Positions 1 to 10,498 of a stretch of 64,000 bases of DNA are shown here, in pieces. Source of the DNA: Gnomoniopsis sp. IMI 355080 (Eukaryota > Ascomycota > Sordariomycetes > Diaporthales > Gnomoniaceae); assembly GCA_027946555.1 (NCBI GenBank), contig JAPEVC010000077.1, forward strand, positions 1-64,000, written 5' to 3'. The position numbers and the translations under genes were made by a program. How positions within the stretch are numbered: the stretch's first letter is position 1; each line of letters opens with the position of its first letter. Below the pieces are notes generated by a model. That model saw only the letters and a program-made list of their open reading frames with translations. It did no database searches and was not told the DNA's origin.

Positions 1-357
1 GGTGGTAGGAGGGAGGGGCGGGGCTGTTGTTGTTCAGAGAGAGGTTGTTGAAGGCATTTGTAGGAGGCGGCGAGGCGACCTTGGCGGCGGCGGGCTGGGG
101 CGTGGGAGCGGCGCTGTTGAGGGAGGCTTCGGCTGGGAGGAGGCTGTGGATGGATTGATAGGAGTCATAGGTTATGATGTCTTTCTCGAGGAGGGATTCG
201 AGTTCCTATGGGAAATGTTAGAAAGATGTTGCTGCTGCTTGCTTGCTTGACGGATATATAGGACAAGACAGTGCAACGGGGTGCGCGGGAGAGTACGAAC
301 ATTCTTGATAGTCCGGATGGACCGGTTGGTCTCGATGATCTTTTGGCGTTCAGCCAT
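1..357 (-). CDS. SH3-domain protein N-terminus, Lsb1/Pin3-like (partial)
   Basis: This is the 5' end of a gene that runs off the left edge. Exon 1 is 357-301 (MAERQKIIETNRSIRTIKN), a 95-nt intron follows at 300-206 (donor GTTCGT, acceptor CCCATAG), and exon 2 runs from 205 to the edge, starting ELESLLEKDIITYDSYQSI. The pattern 'NRSI..IK.ELE.L....I....Y..I...LP' resembles the N-terminal segment of yeast Lsb1/Pin3 and its filamentous homologues, which bind the WASP protein Las17 and act at cortical actin. That segment is followed by a low-complexity Ala/Pro/Asn stretch, as seen here, before the SH3 domain. The SH3 domain itself would lie outside the window, so the family call is an inference from the N-terminus only. 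Confidence 0.6.
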
Positions 358-1501
358 GGTTGTGGGAAAGGAGAAAAAAGAGAGAGCGAGGCGATTTAGT
401 TAATGATGAGGTTGTAAAATACGTAGGTATAGTCGACTGACAGAGTGAATGAGCAAAGATGGATCGAATGTCGTTACGGATGGGTGAGCGGGGCCAAGGA
501 CGTTTTGAGGCGAGGTTCAGGCAAGGCCTCTGGGTCCTTGCCACCCCGGCCGGGCTTTGCGACCGTCCGAAATTGGCTTGGGCTTGCTCGGCCCGCTAAA
601 AGACCAGGTGCTGCGCCTTCTAGAAACAATTCCCGTATCAACCAGCATTGGCATTATCACAGTGAAGCTCGAGCATCTCAATTTCCAACTACAGCTTGCC
701 AAGTTGGTCTTCTCCCTTTTTTCTCTCCTTCTTTTTTATATCAAACCCTCTTGCCTCATGAGGCCGGCTGGACTCTAGTGGAAAGAGAAAGAGACGACCA
801 TAGTACTTACTCGCTGGCAACCTTGAATCCAATTCTCGAGTGCAATGGATTCTGATCAGGTTGTCGTGAAATTTGACGAACAACCCGGCGTCGATGATGT
901 GCGATAAAGTGACCTCAGTGGCTGCGAATACAGTGTCTCAAATCGTTCTACACATATAGGACGGACATCTGATGCCAAGACTGAGCTGCTATGTGTTACT
1001 GGACAAGGCAACAATCCGTATCACCTTGAAGGTCACGAAATTCCCTATCCGTAATTTCACCTACTTTAAAGAAATTTTACTTCATGACTTTCGAGGCATG
1101 ACTATAGGCCACGCTTGGCTCACTTGTCAAAAAGTATTTGTGATTTTAAGTTACCGTTCACGACACGTCATGTCCATGCTTCCTCGTCTCAGGAGGCACG
1201 AATTTCTGTGTGAGCTCAGCGAAGCTCACGGCGTTCCACTGGCAATATACGAGCTGCCAAGTTGCTGAAAGAGTACCCGGTCCACAGAAGAACCATTACT
1301 ATTCGTAATTGAAATGCCTCGGACAATTCTCTAGATTTTGCTTCATAGCGATGAGACTTAAATAGTCCTCATTCCTGAGAACTGTTACTTAGCTGGGCCA
1401 GTATCTCTTCCGCTTTACTGCAGGTGTGCCTGCGATAACGAAGACAAGGACCTCACAACGAGCAAGGACTGTACGATACCAACACCAGTCTACGAATATA
1501 G
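358..1501. other. Intergenic, no gene seen
   Basis: This interval lies upstream of the SH3 gene and downstream of the Rossmann-fold gene (both on the minus strand). It has only short unconvincing reading frames and no recognisable protein motif, RNA gene or repeat. It presumably holds the SH3 gene promoter next to 358 and the 3' UTR of the neighbour near 1501. Confidence 0.5.
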
Positions 1502-2393
1502 TCAAACCGTCCGCCATTCAGCCAGGGCCTTTCCGCCAATCCGCGTCATATCATCACTGAACAGCGTATCTTTTTCAAATCCGTTCATAGCCTGCGCCAG
1601 TAGAGCGGCCGCAATAGTCTCCAGCTCGATCGTGGGGAGACCAGGCACATTTGGGGCCGTGAGCCCAGGCGCGTTGACGAAGCCGGATTTGGCGATGCAT
1701 GCCTGTACCACACCTTTCGACTGCTCTGCGTATTCAAGGATGCGATTTTCGGCCTCGCCCTGGTAGTTTCAGTCAGTTGTGAAGAGGGGAGGGTGGTTCA
1801 CAATTATGGGATGTGATCGCCGCCCTGGGAGAGAAGAAATAATAATTGGTATATTACATACACGTAGGAAGCCATATTCCACCATTCCGTTATTGTCCAA
1901 GACTTTTAGTTGCTGCCCCCTTTCTCGAGGCGCAAAATGACCGCTCATGTAGATGAAGCGAAGCGGCTGCCCTCCTTGTTTGCGAGGGAGGTTGGCCAGT
2001 GTTTCAATGGCTGTGACGGCGTAGTCCCTAGAGACTTTCACGATTTCCTCCCAGGGTAACGTCTTGAGCTTCATGGGAGTCACAGCAATGGTCCTATGCT
2101 GACATCAGATTCCAAGTCCTAGACCCAAAGTATAGAGATAGCAGTGCGATAAGTACTTGCCAGATGCATGCGTCCACATCATGGAGTTCATCCTTGATGC
2201 TATCTGGGTAATTCTCAAAGTCATCACATACCACAGATTTCAGCTTCATGGCATATTTGCTGGCACAAGAGGTCGGTATCATGGTCTCGCGACGACTGAG
2301 AGCAATGACAGTCGTGACGGCTGGGTTTGTCAGGGCCTGGCGGACAATTTCGGTGCCGACGAAGCCACTGGAGCCTCCGATGACGATTTTCAT
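1502..2393 (-). CDS. NAD(P)-binding Rossmann-fold oxidoreductase (atypical SDR)
   Basis: Three exons, 2393-2157, 2098-1862 and 1759-1502, join to a 243-residue protein; introns are 58 and 102 nt. The start is the ATG at 2393 (MKIVIGGSSGFVGTEIV). The N-terminal GGSSGFVG is a glycine-rich dinucleotide-binding loop directly after the first beta strand, as in extended/atypical short-chain dehydrogenases (NmrA/epimerase-like). The residues 'DACIW' mark the usual beta-4 region and 'RFIYMSG' the strand before the active-site region. The protein is short for an extended SDR and no clear YxxxK is visible, so it may be a non-catalytic or atypical member. The substrate is unknown. Confidence 0.7.
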
Positions 2394-4171
2394 GATAGCG
2401 AGCACTGTCGTCTAAGATATGTCGAGGGTTTGGACCGATTTGAAGCTTCAATATGTGGTGTGGATTGAATCATGACCATTGGAAATCAGAAAGGTTCCGA
2501 CATTTTCTAAGTGCAGCTATCAGTACGACTCAAATAGGGCAGTAAGCATGCTGTTGGCGCTAGTACCCAACAACAGGGAAGATCACAAGCATCCATGGTT
2601 TGCTTGAAAAGCCATAGTATTGCACGCGGGAATACTGACGTTACAGTGATGATTATCAGGGACTATCAAGATTGGTCAGAGATATTTGGAAGGAGCGCTG
2701 AGACGTCTGAATAGGCGATCAACCTTGGAAGCGAGTACTCACTAAGACCGAGAATTGGAACTCAGCACATGAGAAGTCCCTAGGCGGCAATTAAATGCCT
2801 GGCTTCCACCAGATGTATCTGAGCATCAAGACGTTACAGGCAGAGGGACTCACGAAAGCGAACAAGATAGGAATGTCGTCCCAAGACTTTGGAGACATCA
2901 TTGCGCCCCTGCGGCCCTCTACAATCTTATCCAGTCTTACATAACAGCTGTAACCACATGGTAAATATCCACAGTAGTGTAGTTGGTTCTGGCGGCAGAA
3001 TGACTAAAACAAAACAATGACCTGTGGCCCCTGGGAAAAGTGTGAGCGGGAGGTTAGGGGATGGCGCTGGTTTGTTCGAGGGTCCTCGTTCGAGCCAGGC
3101 ACACGACGGGCCTTAGGCCCCTCTTTTTCACTTTTTGGGTGATCTTCCATAAGTGTTCTCGATGCTTCCAAGGTACCATCATTTCTGGCAAGTGTTTCCA
3201 TGCTGTTGTGGGTTTTGGGACGGTTGAGGATCATGGAGACTTGCTCGTCCCCTTGCCAGTCCACCTGTAGCCCCTGAGACGCGAATAAGGTTCGACGCGT
3301 CGCGCGTTCAACCTTCGAGAAAGACGAACAAGGAAGTGCCGCCGGGTTGAAAATCCGGGACTATCACCCTGGGCACAAAGACACGGCAATGTTCCGTCGA
3401 CGATCAATAGAGGACCGCGTTCAAGGGCCTTGCTCACACTCGATCGCACCACTGTGCACTTTTGGCCGTTATCTTTCATCAAGCCCGATGCCTAGAGACA
3501 AACCCAAAGCACATTATCAACAATGTTCCAGTCTAAATCGCCAAGCAGTTCCGCCGGTATTCGTCGTCCTCTGCTGCTGGCAGCGCTTTTCGTTCCGCAA
3601 GTCGCTCCAAAACGTTGGGACATGAATGCGCCATCATCTCGTCGACTTGAAACCAGAAGCGGCCCGAAGCCGTAAGCCAGCAGATGACAGAATTCTTGCC
3701 AGTTTCTTTTGGAAGACACACAAGATACTTGTCCAAGTCAAGCATCAATATGCTCCCGTTGTCCTCTCATGTCGTGTATGTCACTACACTATTTCGTCGT
3801 CAGCAATAAAAGAACAGAACCAGCTCGAGCATGGCACCAGCACTCCATCACATCTCGCACGTCTTCGTCCCGGGCATCAAATCGCTGGCGTATTTGCTAG
3901 AAAGATGCATAAGAGAAACCCTGTCTTTTTGAATGGAGTATCATTTCGGTTTCGCGAGGCGCCTAGAGGTGATATTGTTGAGCCCAGCTGTATGTCCCAG
4001 TTATAATCATTCCTTCCGTCAAAACCCCAATGCCCAACCTTTAATCGTAGGTTTTCCATCCTATGTGTTCCTCTAAGTTGCAAATCCAGTAATGTACATT
4101 TCGTGGGTTCTTTTTTGGGGGGGGGGGGTTGATGGAAAGAAGAGATCGCTCCGAGGAAGTTTTGGGCAGGT
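2394..4171. other. Intergenic, mostly featureless
   Basis: About 1.8 kb separates the oxidoreductase start from the TOM5 stop. Several short frames occur on both strands around 3.0-4.0 kb but none shows a conserved motif. A 36-codon frame at 2901-2791 (minus) and a run of 12 G at 4117-4128 are the only noted structures. Confidence 0.45.
4117..4128. repeat. Poly-G tract (12 G)
   Basis: A run of twelve G directly follows six T, about 45 bases downstream of the TOM5 stop codon (read on the minus strand as a C12 tract in the likely 3' UTR). Confidence 0.85.
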
Positions 4172-4470
4172 TTAGAAGATCTTCCAGACGGCGTCGATGA
4201 GGAACGGCGCTTTGTGACAGCAGGTCAGTGGAGGACTTTGATGAAGATGACCGAGGGAAAGACAATATTCCCAAGTGGACCTACACAAGTAGAGTGCAAC
4301 TGCTGCAGCAACACCTTGCTGGACGGTGTAGGAAGCCTCGGCCTCCGCGGCTCTCAGCTCCTCAGCGGAGAGCTGGGGCATCTGGACTGCAGAAATGAAT
4401 TGATGGTCAGCATTGAGGCATACAACGGTATCAAAGGACAGGCCGATCACATACATCCTCCTCCGAACAT
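4172..4470 (-). CDS. TOM5: Mitochondrial import receptor subunit Tom5
   Basis: Tom5 is a tail-anchored small subunit of the outer-membrane translocase (TOM complex) that helps pass precursors from the receptors to the Tom40 pore. Three exons, 4470-4455 (16 nt), 4386-4285 (102 nt) and 4209-4172 (38 nt), join to a 51-residue protein starting MFGGG. Then come an acidic helix (PQLSAEELRAAEAEASYTV) and a C-terminal membrane segment (GVAAAVALYLSPFLIDAVW). The family hallmarks present are an MFGG start, a short acidic amphipathic N-terminus and the 'YLSPF.ID' tail anchor. Introns are 68 nt (GTATGT...CTGCAG) and 75 nt. Splicing is required to restore the frame at both junctions, and the spliced product matches fungal Tom5 in length and layout. 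Confidence 0.88.
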
Positions 4471-5475
4471 CTTGAATATCGGTACCGGTGAATTGTGTGG
4501 GGGTGGGGGGATATTATCGACGAGTGAACACAGAAGACGAACTTGGATGGCCGGTGTGTTGCGAGAAACAGCAAAAGCAATGACGCATGTGAAGACACTC
4601 CGATGTCGAAAATTTGGCGATAAGGAGCACACGATAAGAGAGACACGGGAGCAGGGATGAGCGTGGCTCCTGTGGCCCCTTGGCTCAGGAACCCGTTCCG
4701 GTTGTAACCGACCTTACCGAATGCTCAGGGTCATAATGTGAGCACTCGGATGGCTTATCTAGGACATACAGTACATAGTACAACATCGAAGAGCCGGTAA
4801 CGGGGATGCGGCTGGAGGGGCGCCTTCGTGATTTCCTGCCCAAAACAAAATTACACGACTCATTGGTATTGCTCAAACACGTTGACAAGCCTGAAATTTT
4901 CTATGTTTTTGATTGGGGATACCGCTGAGGGACCGGTCTTGGCCAGTGGTCTTTATCTCCAGAGTTAGCCAAGCTGCACCACTGATTTTAAACCCTTCGC
5001 GCAAAGACAGGCGAGCGGCAAGTACTTGGAGACCTGGCCCTTGTTCGCCGCCCGAGCATCACCGGCCGGACTGCCACCATCAGGAATCAGTAAAATCAAC
5101 TACACACGACTTTTGGCAACCTGCACCTTACTCTCCGATATCTCTGTTCCAGACCTGCCGCTCGTGTCAGCCTCTTTCGCCCTCACCGTCTTTTATTACA
5201 AGCACCAATCCACCTTTTTTCAAACTCTGTTTCCATTTATCCTCTTCTCCCTCTACACTGATATACCTTTCATCCCTTCGTCGACTTACACGCACACTCC
5301 TGGCCCAGTGGCAAAACACAATGGCATACTAGATATACCTTTCGAAAATACGGAGGACTCCATCTTCAACTCTCCAGACGGGTTTGAACATTTTCAACCC
5401 ATTTAATTCTCCTTCAATATACCCAACAACACCATCCTGCTTCTGAGCCATTCGTCCCTATCTTGGACGACAAAT
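4471..5475. other. Divergent promoter region of TOM5 and GCV2
   Basis: About 1 kb lies between the TOM5 start (minus) and the GCV2 start (plus). Pyrimidine-rich DNA around 5150-5300, typical of filamentous-fungal core promoters, precedes the likely GCV2 leader. No other gene is evident. Confidence 0.6.
5321..5332 (+). promoter_or_regulatory. Minimal uORF in the GCV2 leader
   Basis: A three-codon frame (ATG GCA TAC TAG) in strong start context (CACAATGG) lies 143 nt upstream of the GCV2 ATG. No other ATG occurs between this uORF and the GCV2 start, so if the transcript begins upstream of 5321 the uORF is the only decoy start. That the transcript begins upstream is inferred from the pyrimidine-rich tract at about 5150-5300. 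Confidence 0.4.
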
Positions 5476-8400
5476 ATGGCTGCCAACGGCTTTGCCATCT
5501 CTCGGCAGCTTGGCCGCCTAAGCCGAGCCAACGGAGCGAGGGGCACAGCCCTCAGTCTTCGTCTCACAGCAAACGCACATCGCCCATGGATTTGCCGTTC
5601 GGGCTCATACGCCGTCACTCACGGCAGCAACACCTTCATTCGAAAGTCTTCCACATCCAGCTATGCTATGCTGGACACCTTTCCCCGGCGCCATATTGGC
5701 CCGGATGACCATGAGGTCGACGACATGCTCCAGGCTCTGGACCCGCCAGTCAAGTCTCTGGATGAGTTCGTGGCCCAGGTCATACCGGCGGATATCCTCT
5801 CTACCCGCCAACTTTTCCCAAATGCTCGCTCTGAGAGCATCAACCCTACAGAGGCTGCAGTCACGGAAGCCTTACCAGAGTCCGAGGTTTTGAGCATCGT
5901 GGAAGCTCTGCAGAGAGACGAGATCCAGCAGGGTAAGAGTTACATCGGAGCTGGCTACTACGGCACCTTGGTACCCGAGGTTATCAAGCGTAATGTGTTG
6001 GAGAGTCCCGCTTGGTACACCAGCTATACTCCCTACCAAGCCGAGATCAGCCAGGGCCGTTTGGAGTCGCTCTTGAATTTCCAGACCATGGTGACGGATC
6101 TCACTGGGCTCGCCATGTCCAACGCCAGTCTGCTAGACGAGGGAACAGCAGCTGCGGAGGCTTTGACCCTGTCTATGAACACGCTTTCGACCTCACGCGC
6201 GAAGCGGCCCGGGAAGACCTATGTGGTGTCAGATGCGATCCACCCGCAGACTCTGGCTGTGATGCGCAGTCGTGCCGAGGGATTCGGTATCGCAATCGAG
6301 ACAGCGGACATATTGTCAGAGTCTTGTGCTACCAGACTAGAGGAGCTAGGCGAGGATCTTGTTGGAGTTCTCGTGCAGTACCCTGACACTTATGGCCGGA
6401 TAAAGGACTTCAAACAACTGGCCGACTCCGTGCACACTAAGGGTGCCCTTCTTAGCGTGGCCACTGACCTGTTGGCTTTGACTGTCCTGGCACCTCCTGG
6501 CGAATGGGGCGCTGATATCGCTTTCGGAAGTGCGCAGAGGCTCGGTGTGCCGATGGGCTTTGGAGGACCACATGCAGCATTCTTTGCAGTGATGGATAAG
6601 CACAAGCGCAAGATGCCTGGACGACTCATTGGTGTCTCCAAGGATCGGCTCGGTGGACGGGCACTCCGACTGGCCCTGCAGACTCGTGAGCAGCACATCC
6701 GCAGAGAAAAGGCGACGAGCAACGTCTGCACGGCGCAGGCACTGCTCGCCAACATGGCCGCCTTGTACGCCTGTTACCACGGACCAGAGGGTCTGAAGGA
6801 GATTGCTGAGAGGGTTATGAAGGGTGCCGCGGTGATCCGGGACGCCGCCTCTGCATTCGGTTGGAAGTTGATCACGGACACCTCGATTTTTGACACGGTG
6901 GTGATTCAGAGCCCGAGCGAGGACAAGACTGCTGCGGCTGCAGATCTGCTGAACAGGGCAAAGGAGCGTGGAATCCACCTCCGCCGCCTTCCCGACGGCA
7001 TGGTCGGTATCAGCGTTGATGAGGCTACCACCAAGGCAGACCTCACTGCGCTGGTGGCGTGCCTTATCAACGAGACGGAAGCTGTTGCCGCGCAGAATAT
7101 CGACGAACTTCTCAAGAACGCAAAGATTGAGATACCAGATACGTTCCAGCGGAAGTCTGACTACCTCACTCACCCCAACTTCAATACCCATCACTCCGAA
7201 ACCGAGATGCTGAGGTACATCCACCATCTTCAGTCCAAGGACCTGTCCCTGGTCCACTCCATGATTCCATTGGGTTCGTGCACTATGAAGCTGAATGGCT
7301 CTACTGAGATGGCGCTTATTACGAAGCCCGGCTTTTCCAATGTCCATCCCTTCGCCCCTAGGGACACGGTCAAGGGCTACTTGAAGATGATCTCTTCCCT
7401 AGAGGACCAGCTCCAGAGCATTACCGCCATGGACGGTGTCTCCCTCCAGCCCAACTCTGGCGCCCAGGGCGAGTTTGCTGGCCTCCGCGCTATCCGCAAA
7501 TACCACAAAGCGAACGGCTCGAAGAACCGCGACATCTGCCTGATCCCGGTTTCCGCGCACGGCACCAACCCAGCCTCGGCCGCCATGGCCGGCATGCGCG
7601 TCGTGCCCATCAAGTGCGACACCAAGACTGGCAACCTGGATCTTGCCGACCTCGAAGCCAAGTGTGAGAAACACGCCGATGAGCTCGGTGCCATCATGAT
7701 CACCTACCCTAGCACTTTCGGCGTCTTCGAGCCTGGTGTCCGACGCGCCTGCGAGCTCGTCCACGCTCACGGTGGACAAGTCTATATGGACGGCGCCAAT
7801 ATGAACGCGCAAATCGGCCTCTGCTCCCCGGGCGAGATTGGCGCCGACGTCTGCCATCTCAACCTCCACAAGACCTTCTGCATCCCTCACGGTGGCGGTG
7901 GCCCAGGTGTTGGCCCTATCGCTGTCAAGTCGCACCTGATCCCGCATCTTGCACCCACCGAGGTCGAAGCCAAGACCGGCCTCATCTCCTCGGCACCCTA
8001 CGGCAGCGCCAGCATCCTGCCTATCTCCTGGTCATACAACATGCTCATGGGTGCTGCAGGCCTCAAGAAAGCCACGCAGGTCACCCTGCTCAACGCAAAC
8101 TACCTCCTCTCCAAGCTGCGCCCGCACTACCCGATCCTCTACACCAACACCCACGGGCGGTGCGCGCACGAGTTCATCCTTGACGCGCGGCCGTTCAATG
8201 CGAGCGCGGGCATCGAGGCGATTGATATTGCGAAGCGTCTGCAGGACTATGGCTTCCACGCGCCGACGATGAGCTGGCCGGTGGCAAACACGCTGATGAT
8301 TGAGCCGACAGAGAGCGAGAGCCGCGAGGAGCTGGATCGGTTTGTCGATGCGCTGGTGAGTATTCGCGAGGAGATTCGTGAGGTGGAGGAGGGCAAGGTG

Positions 8401-8683
8401 CCGAGAGAGGGTAATGTGCTGAAGATGGCACCGCACCCGATGGTGGACATTGTCGGCGAGAAGTGGGACCGACCGTACAGCAGGGAGAAGGCGGTGTATC
8501 CGCGGGCATGGCTAAAGGAGAAGAAGTTCTGGCCTAGCGTGGGCAGAGTCGATGATAGTGAGTTGCTCCTGCGTTCCAATCTTGACATGAACCCGTATAC
8601 TGACGATAGATGCAACAGAGTACGGCGACACAAACTTGTTCTGCACGTGCCCTCCAGTCGAGGACACCAGCGGAGTCATCTAA
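5476..8683 (+). CDS. GCV2: Glycine dehydrogenase (decarboxylating), P-protein, mitochondrial
   Basis: The PLP-dependent P-protein of the mitochondrial glycine cleavage complex decarboxylates glycine and passes the aminomethyl group to lipoyl-H-protein. Exons 5476-8557 and 8619-8683 give 1048 residues, the usual eukaryotic length. The 61-nt intron sits near the C-terminus, and removing it replaces a wrong tail with YGDTNLFCTCPPVED. The first ~55 residues are rich in Arg, Ser and Ala (a targeting peptide), followed by the conserved RHIGP-like start of the mature enzyme. The C-terminal half carries the PLP site HLNLHKTFCIPHGGGGPG with lysine at about residue 799. A homologous N-terminal half (TYTPYQAEISQGRLESLLNF) is also present. 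The start codon is the first ATG after the uORF at 5321. Confidence 0.96.
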
Positions 8684-9415
8684 AGCTGCGCAGTTTTCGC
8701 AAAAGAAAACAAGAGTAGATGGGACAGTAGAAGATACACGAGAAAGGTCCAACGCCAGCACTTGGTCTCGCTACGGGACGTTAAAATGGGGGCGGGAGTA
8801 TATCAGCATTAAGACTCGGCGTTGTTCCTCATTCGACTTCAACTCGAAGACTGGGCCGAGGGATTTACAAACACATCACAGCGATGATGGTTTTTTTCAA
8901 CACATACGATACCCACGAATTCAAGAAACCAAAGAGCGTTTTAACATGCTGTTGGGTGGGGGGTTTTAGGTACATAGAGGAAGGGAAAGGGGGGAACATT
9001 TAGGTACAGTCATCGCTGTAGGGCGCTATCCTAGCCATATTAGATTTCAACTGAATATACCAATATCTCTAGTTGGAACTGCTCCCACCGGGTACCTACA
9101 GGCTGCCGTACCTAGGTACCTATATAGGCCTGCACGGGCAACTTGTGCTCGGGGAGGTGCTGCTAGCAAACCCCTCGATGTCTAGCCTAGGTCTGGACCA
9201 AGTGCGACCCCTACGGGAAAGTGCCACTGAGGATCAGCCTATTTGGTCTCCTGAAAAGCCGCTGCATCTGAACTCTACTATTTCTCCATATCTGCTACAT
9301 CGCCAATGTCGATTTATTGCATTACGCATGAACGAGAGCCTAATTGCGATCGACAGCAACCTCTCGCATTGTTGTCAATACTTACATCCATTATTCTCTA
9401 TTACAAGCTTTCAAC
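8684..9415. other. Intergenic between GCV2 and the repeat-rich gene
   Basis: This holds the GCV2 3' UTR and then the region upstream of the next gene. Around 9085-9130 there are clustered copies of the short palindromic string GTACCTAGGTACC. No coding feature is recognised. Confidence 0.5.
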
Positions 9416-10498
9416 ATGGACCCAACGTTCAACGGCAAGCGCCAGCGCCAGCGCTCTCCTACAGGAGAGAGTTTAGGCAGTCCAAGCAAGCGCAAACAAA
9501 CATCATCGACTGCAGGACTCTCAACCCTTCAAGAATCCGAAGGGGACAGAACGACGCGTTCGATGAGCAAAGCAGCACAACCTCTGGCACCAGTGGTCTG
9601 CACGACACCTATGCCACTTATGGCTCTGCCACCTATAGCTATGCCGCCTATGGCTATGCCACCTAGAACTATGTTACCTGGAGCTAAGCCATCGAGAGCT
9701 AAGCCACCTATGGCACCTGAGGTACTTGGGATAGGCGATCGGGACCAGCTTCGAAAAACTCATCCTTACAGCCATCTTCCAAATGTTGACCTAGAGGATG
9801 CGATACAATTCGTTACACAGATAAGCTCCCCCAGGGCAGGGCACTGGTCTGCTCCCGAGTTGAAAATGGTAATACACCTCACAACAAACCTTGCAATGGC
9901 GCCCATGGACATTGCGCAAGTCCTAAACCGCAAGGCAAAGGCCGTGTGGAGCTTCATGAGCAAGATATACAAATCCGTCAAGCTTGCCAGGCCCGGAGGC
10001 CGCATTGCTGGTATATATATAATGGAGTACGATAAATTGATCTACGAAGATCGCAAAAAGTTCGGGCACACGGAAGCTGGCCCAGGTCGTTTGAACTTGC
10101 TGTAGGGAGGGAAAGTTATAGACACATGCTTTTGTGAGCAACGCTTCCATCACGCCAAACATCTCGGCGACTCTTGGACAGCGGCCGATGACGAGATTTT
10201 CAAAGACGTTCAGTGGAAGGATTTTCACCAGACATGGGTCGGCCAAAGTGAGGAGTTCAAAAGCAGACACCCGGAGTACGTATGTGAGGTGCGTTATCTT
10301 ATGCTCAGCAGGGACTGGCATAGTGGAAGATTGGAAGAAGGGACACAGAATGAAGACGAGCAAGATGAGCCGGAGGGAGGTCTCCAAGAGGATGATGATA
10401 AGACGGATTCTCCAGAGCAAGATGAGGAGGAGGGAGGTGTCGAAGAGGATGATGACGAGACCGGTTCTCCAGAGCAGGTATTGATCAGCAAGGTCTAA
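9416..10498 (+). CDS. Unrecognised repeat-rich protein with putative helix-turn-helix segment
   Basis: I do not recognise this gene. From ATG 9416 the frame encodes a basic Ser/Thr-rich N-terminus (KRQRQRSPTGE, SPSKRKQ). Then come seven imperfect 5-residue repeats (MPPMA type, 9611-9715) and a helical stretch (GHWSAPELKMVIHLTTNLAM ... QVLNRKAKAVWSFMSKIY) that could be a Myb/HTH-like fold. The frame meets a single TAG at 10103-10105 and is then open in the same frame to 10498. The second part contains a WTAADDE... segment and two acidic 19-residue tandem repeats. An intron at 10011-10121 (GTATAT...TTATAG) would remove the stop and keep phase, giving 323 residues. Alternatively the gene is a pseudogene or ends at 10105 (229 residues). 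DNA binding is only a guess. Confidence 0.5.
9611..9715 (+). repeat. Seven imperfect 15-nt tandem repeats (in-frame)
   Basis: Seven consecutive 15-nt units of the type ATG-CCA-CCT-ATG-GCT encode diverged (M/L/K)-P-P-(M/I/R)-A pentapeptides inside the unrecognised gene. Divergence is mostly at first and second codon positions, so the tract is old or under weak constraint. Confidence 0.85.
10364..10477 (+). repeat. Two 57-nt tandem repeats encoding acidic 19-mers
   Basis: Copies at 10364-10420 and 10421-10477 encode DEPEGGLQEDDDKTDSPEQ and DEEEGGVEEDDDETGSPEQ. The period is exactly 57 nt and preserves the reading frame. Confidence 0.9.

Noticed and set aside
445..855. 136-codon plus-strand frame upstream of the SH3 gene
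   Set aside because: Low-complexity composition, no motif, and it covers the promoter of the minus-strand SH3 gene. Probably chance.
2791..2901. 36-codon minus-strand frame starting MMSPKSWDDIPILF, possibly a micro-protein with a hydrophobic stretch
   Set aside because: There is a plausible small membrane-like protein, but no homologous family comes to mind, an internal GTGAGT could be a donor, and start context is ordinary. Too weak to annotate as a gene.
3046..3110. tRNA-like string (GTTCGAGCC) near 3090
   Set aside because: The putative B-box is not matched by a cloverleaf acceptor stem or an A-box at the right distance.
3004..3719. Overlapping minus-strand frames of 75-86 codons
   Set aside because: No conserved motif, and no exon chain could be assembled that keeps phase.
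6346..7347. 333-codon antisense frame
   Set aside because: Lies entirely within GCV2 in the opposite direction. Long antisense frames are common in GC-rich, codon-biased coding sequence.
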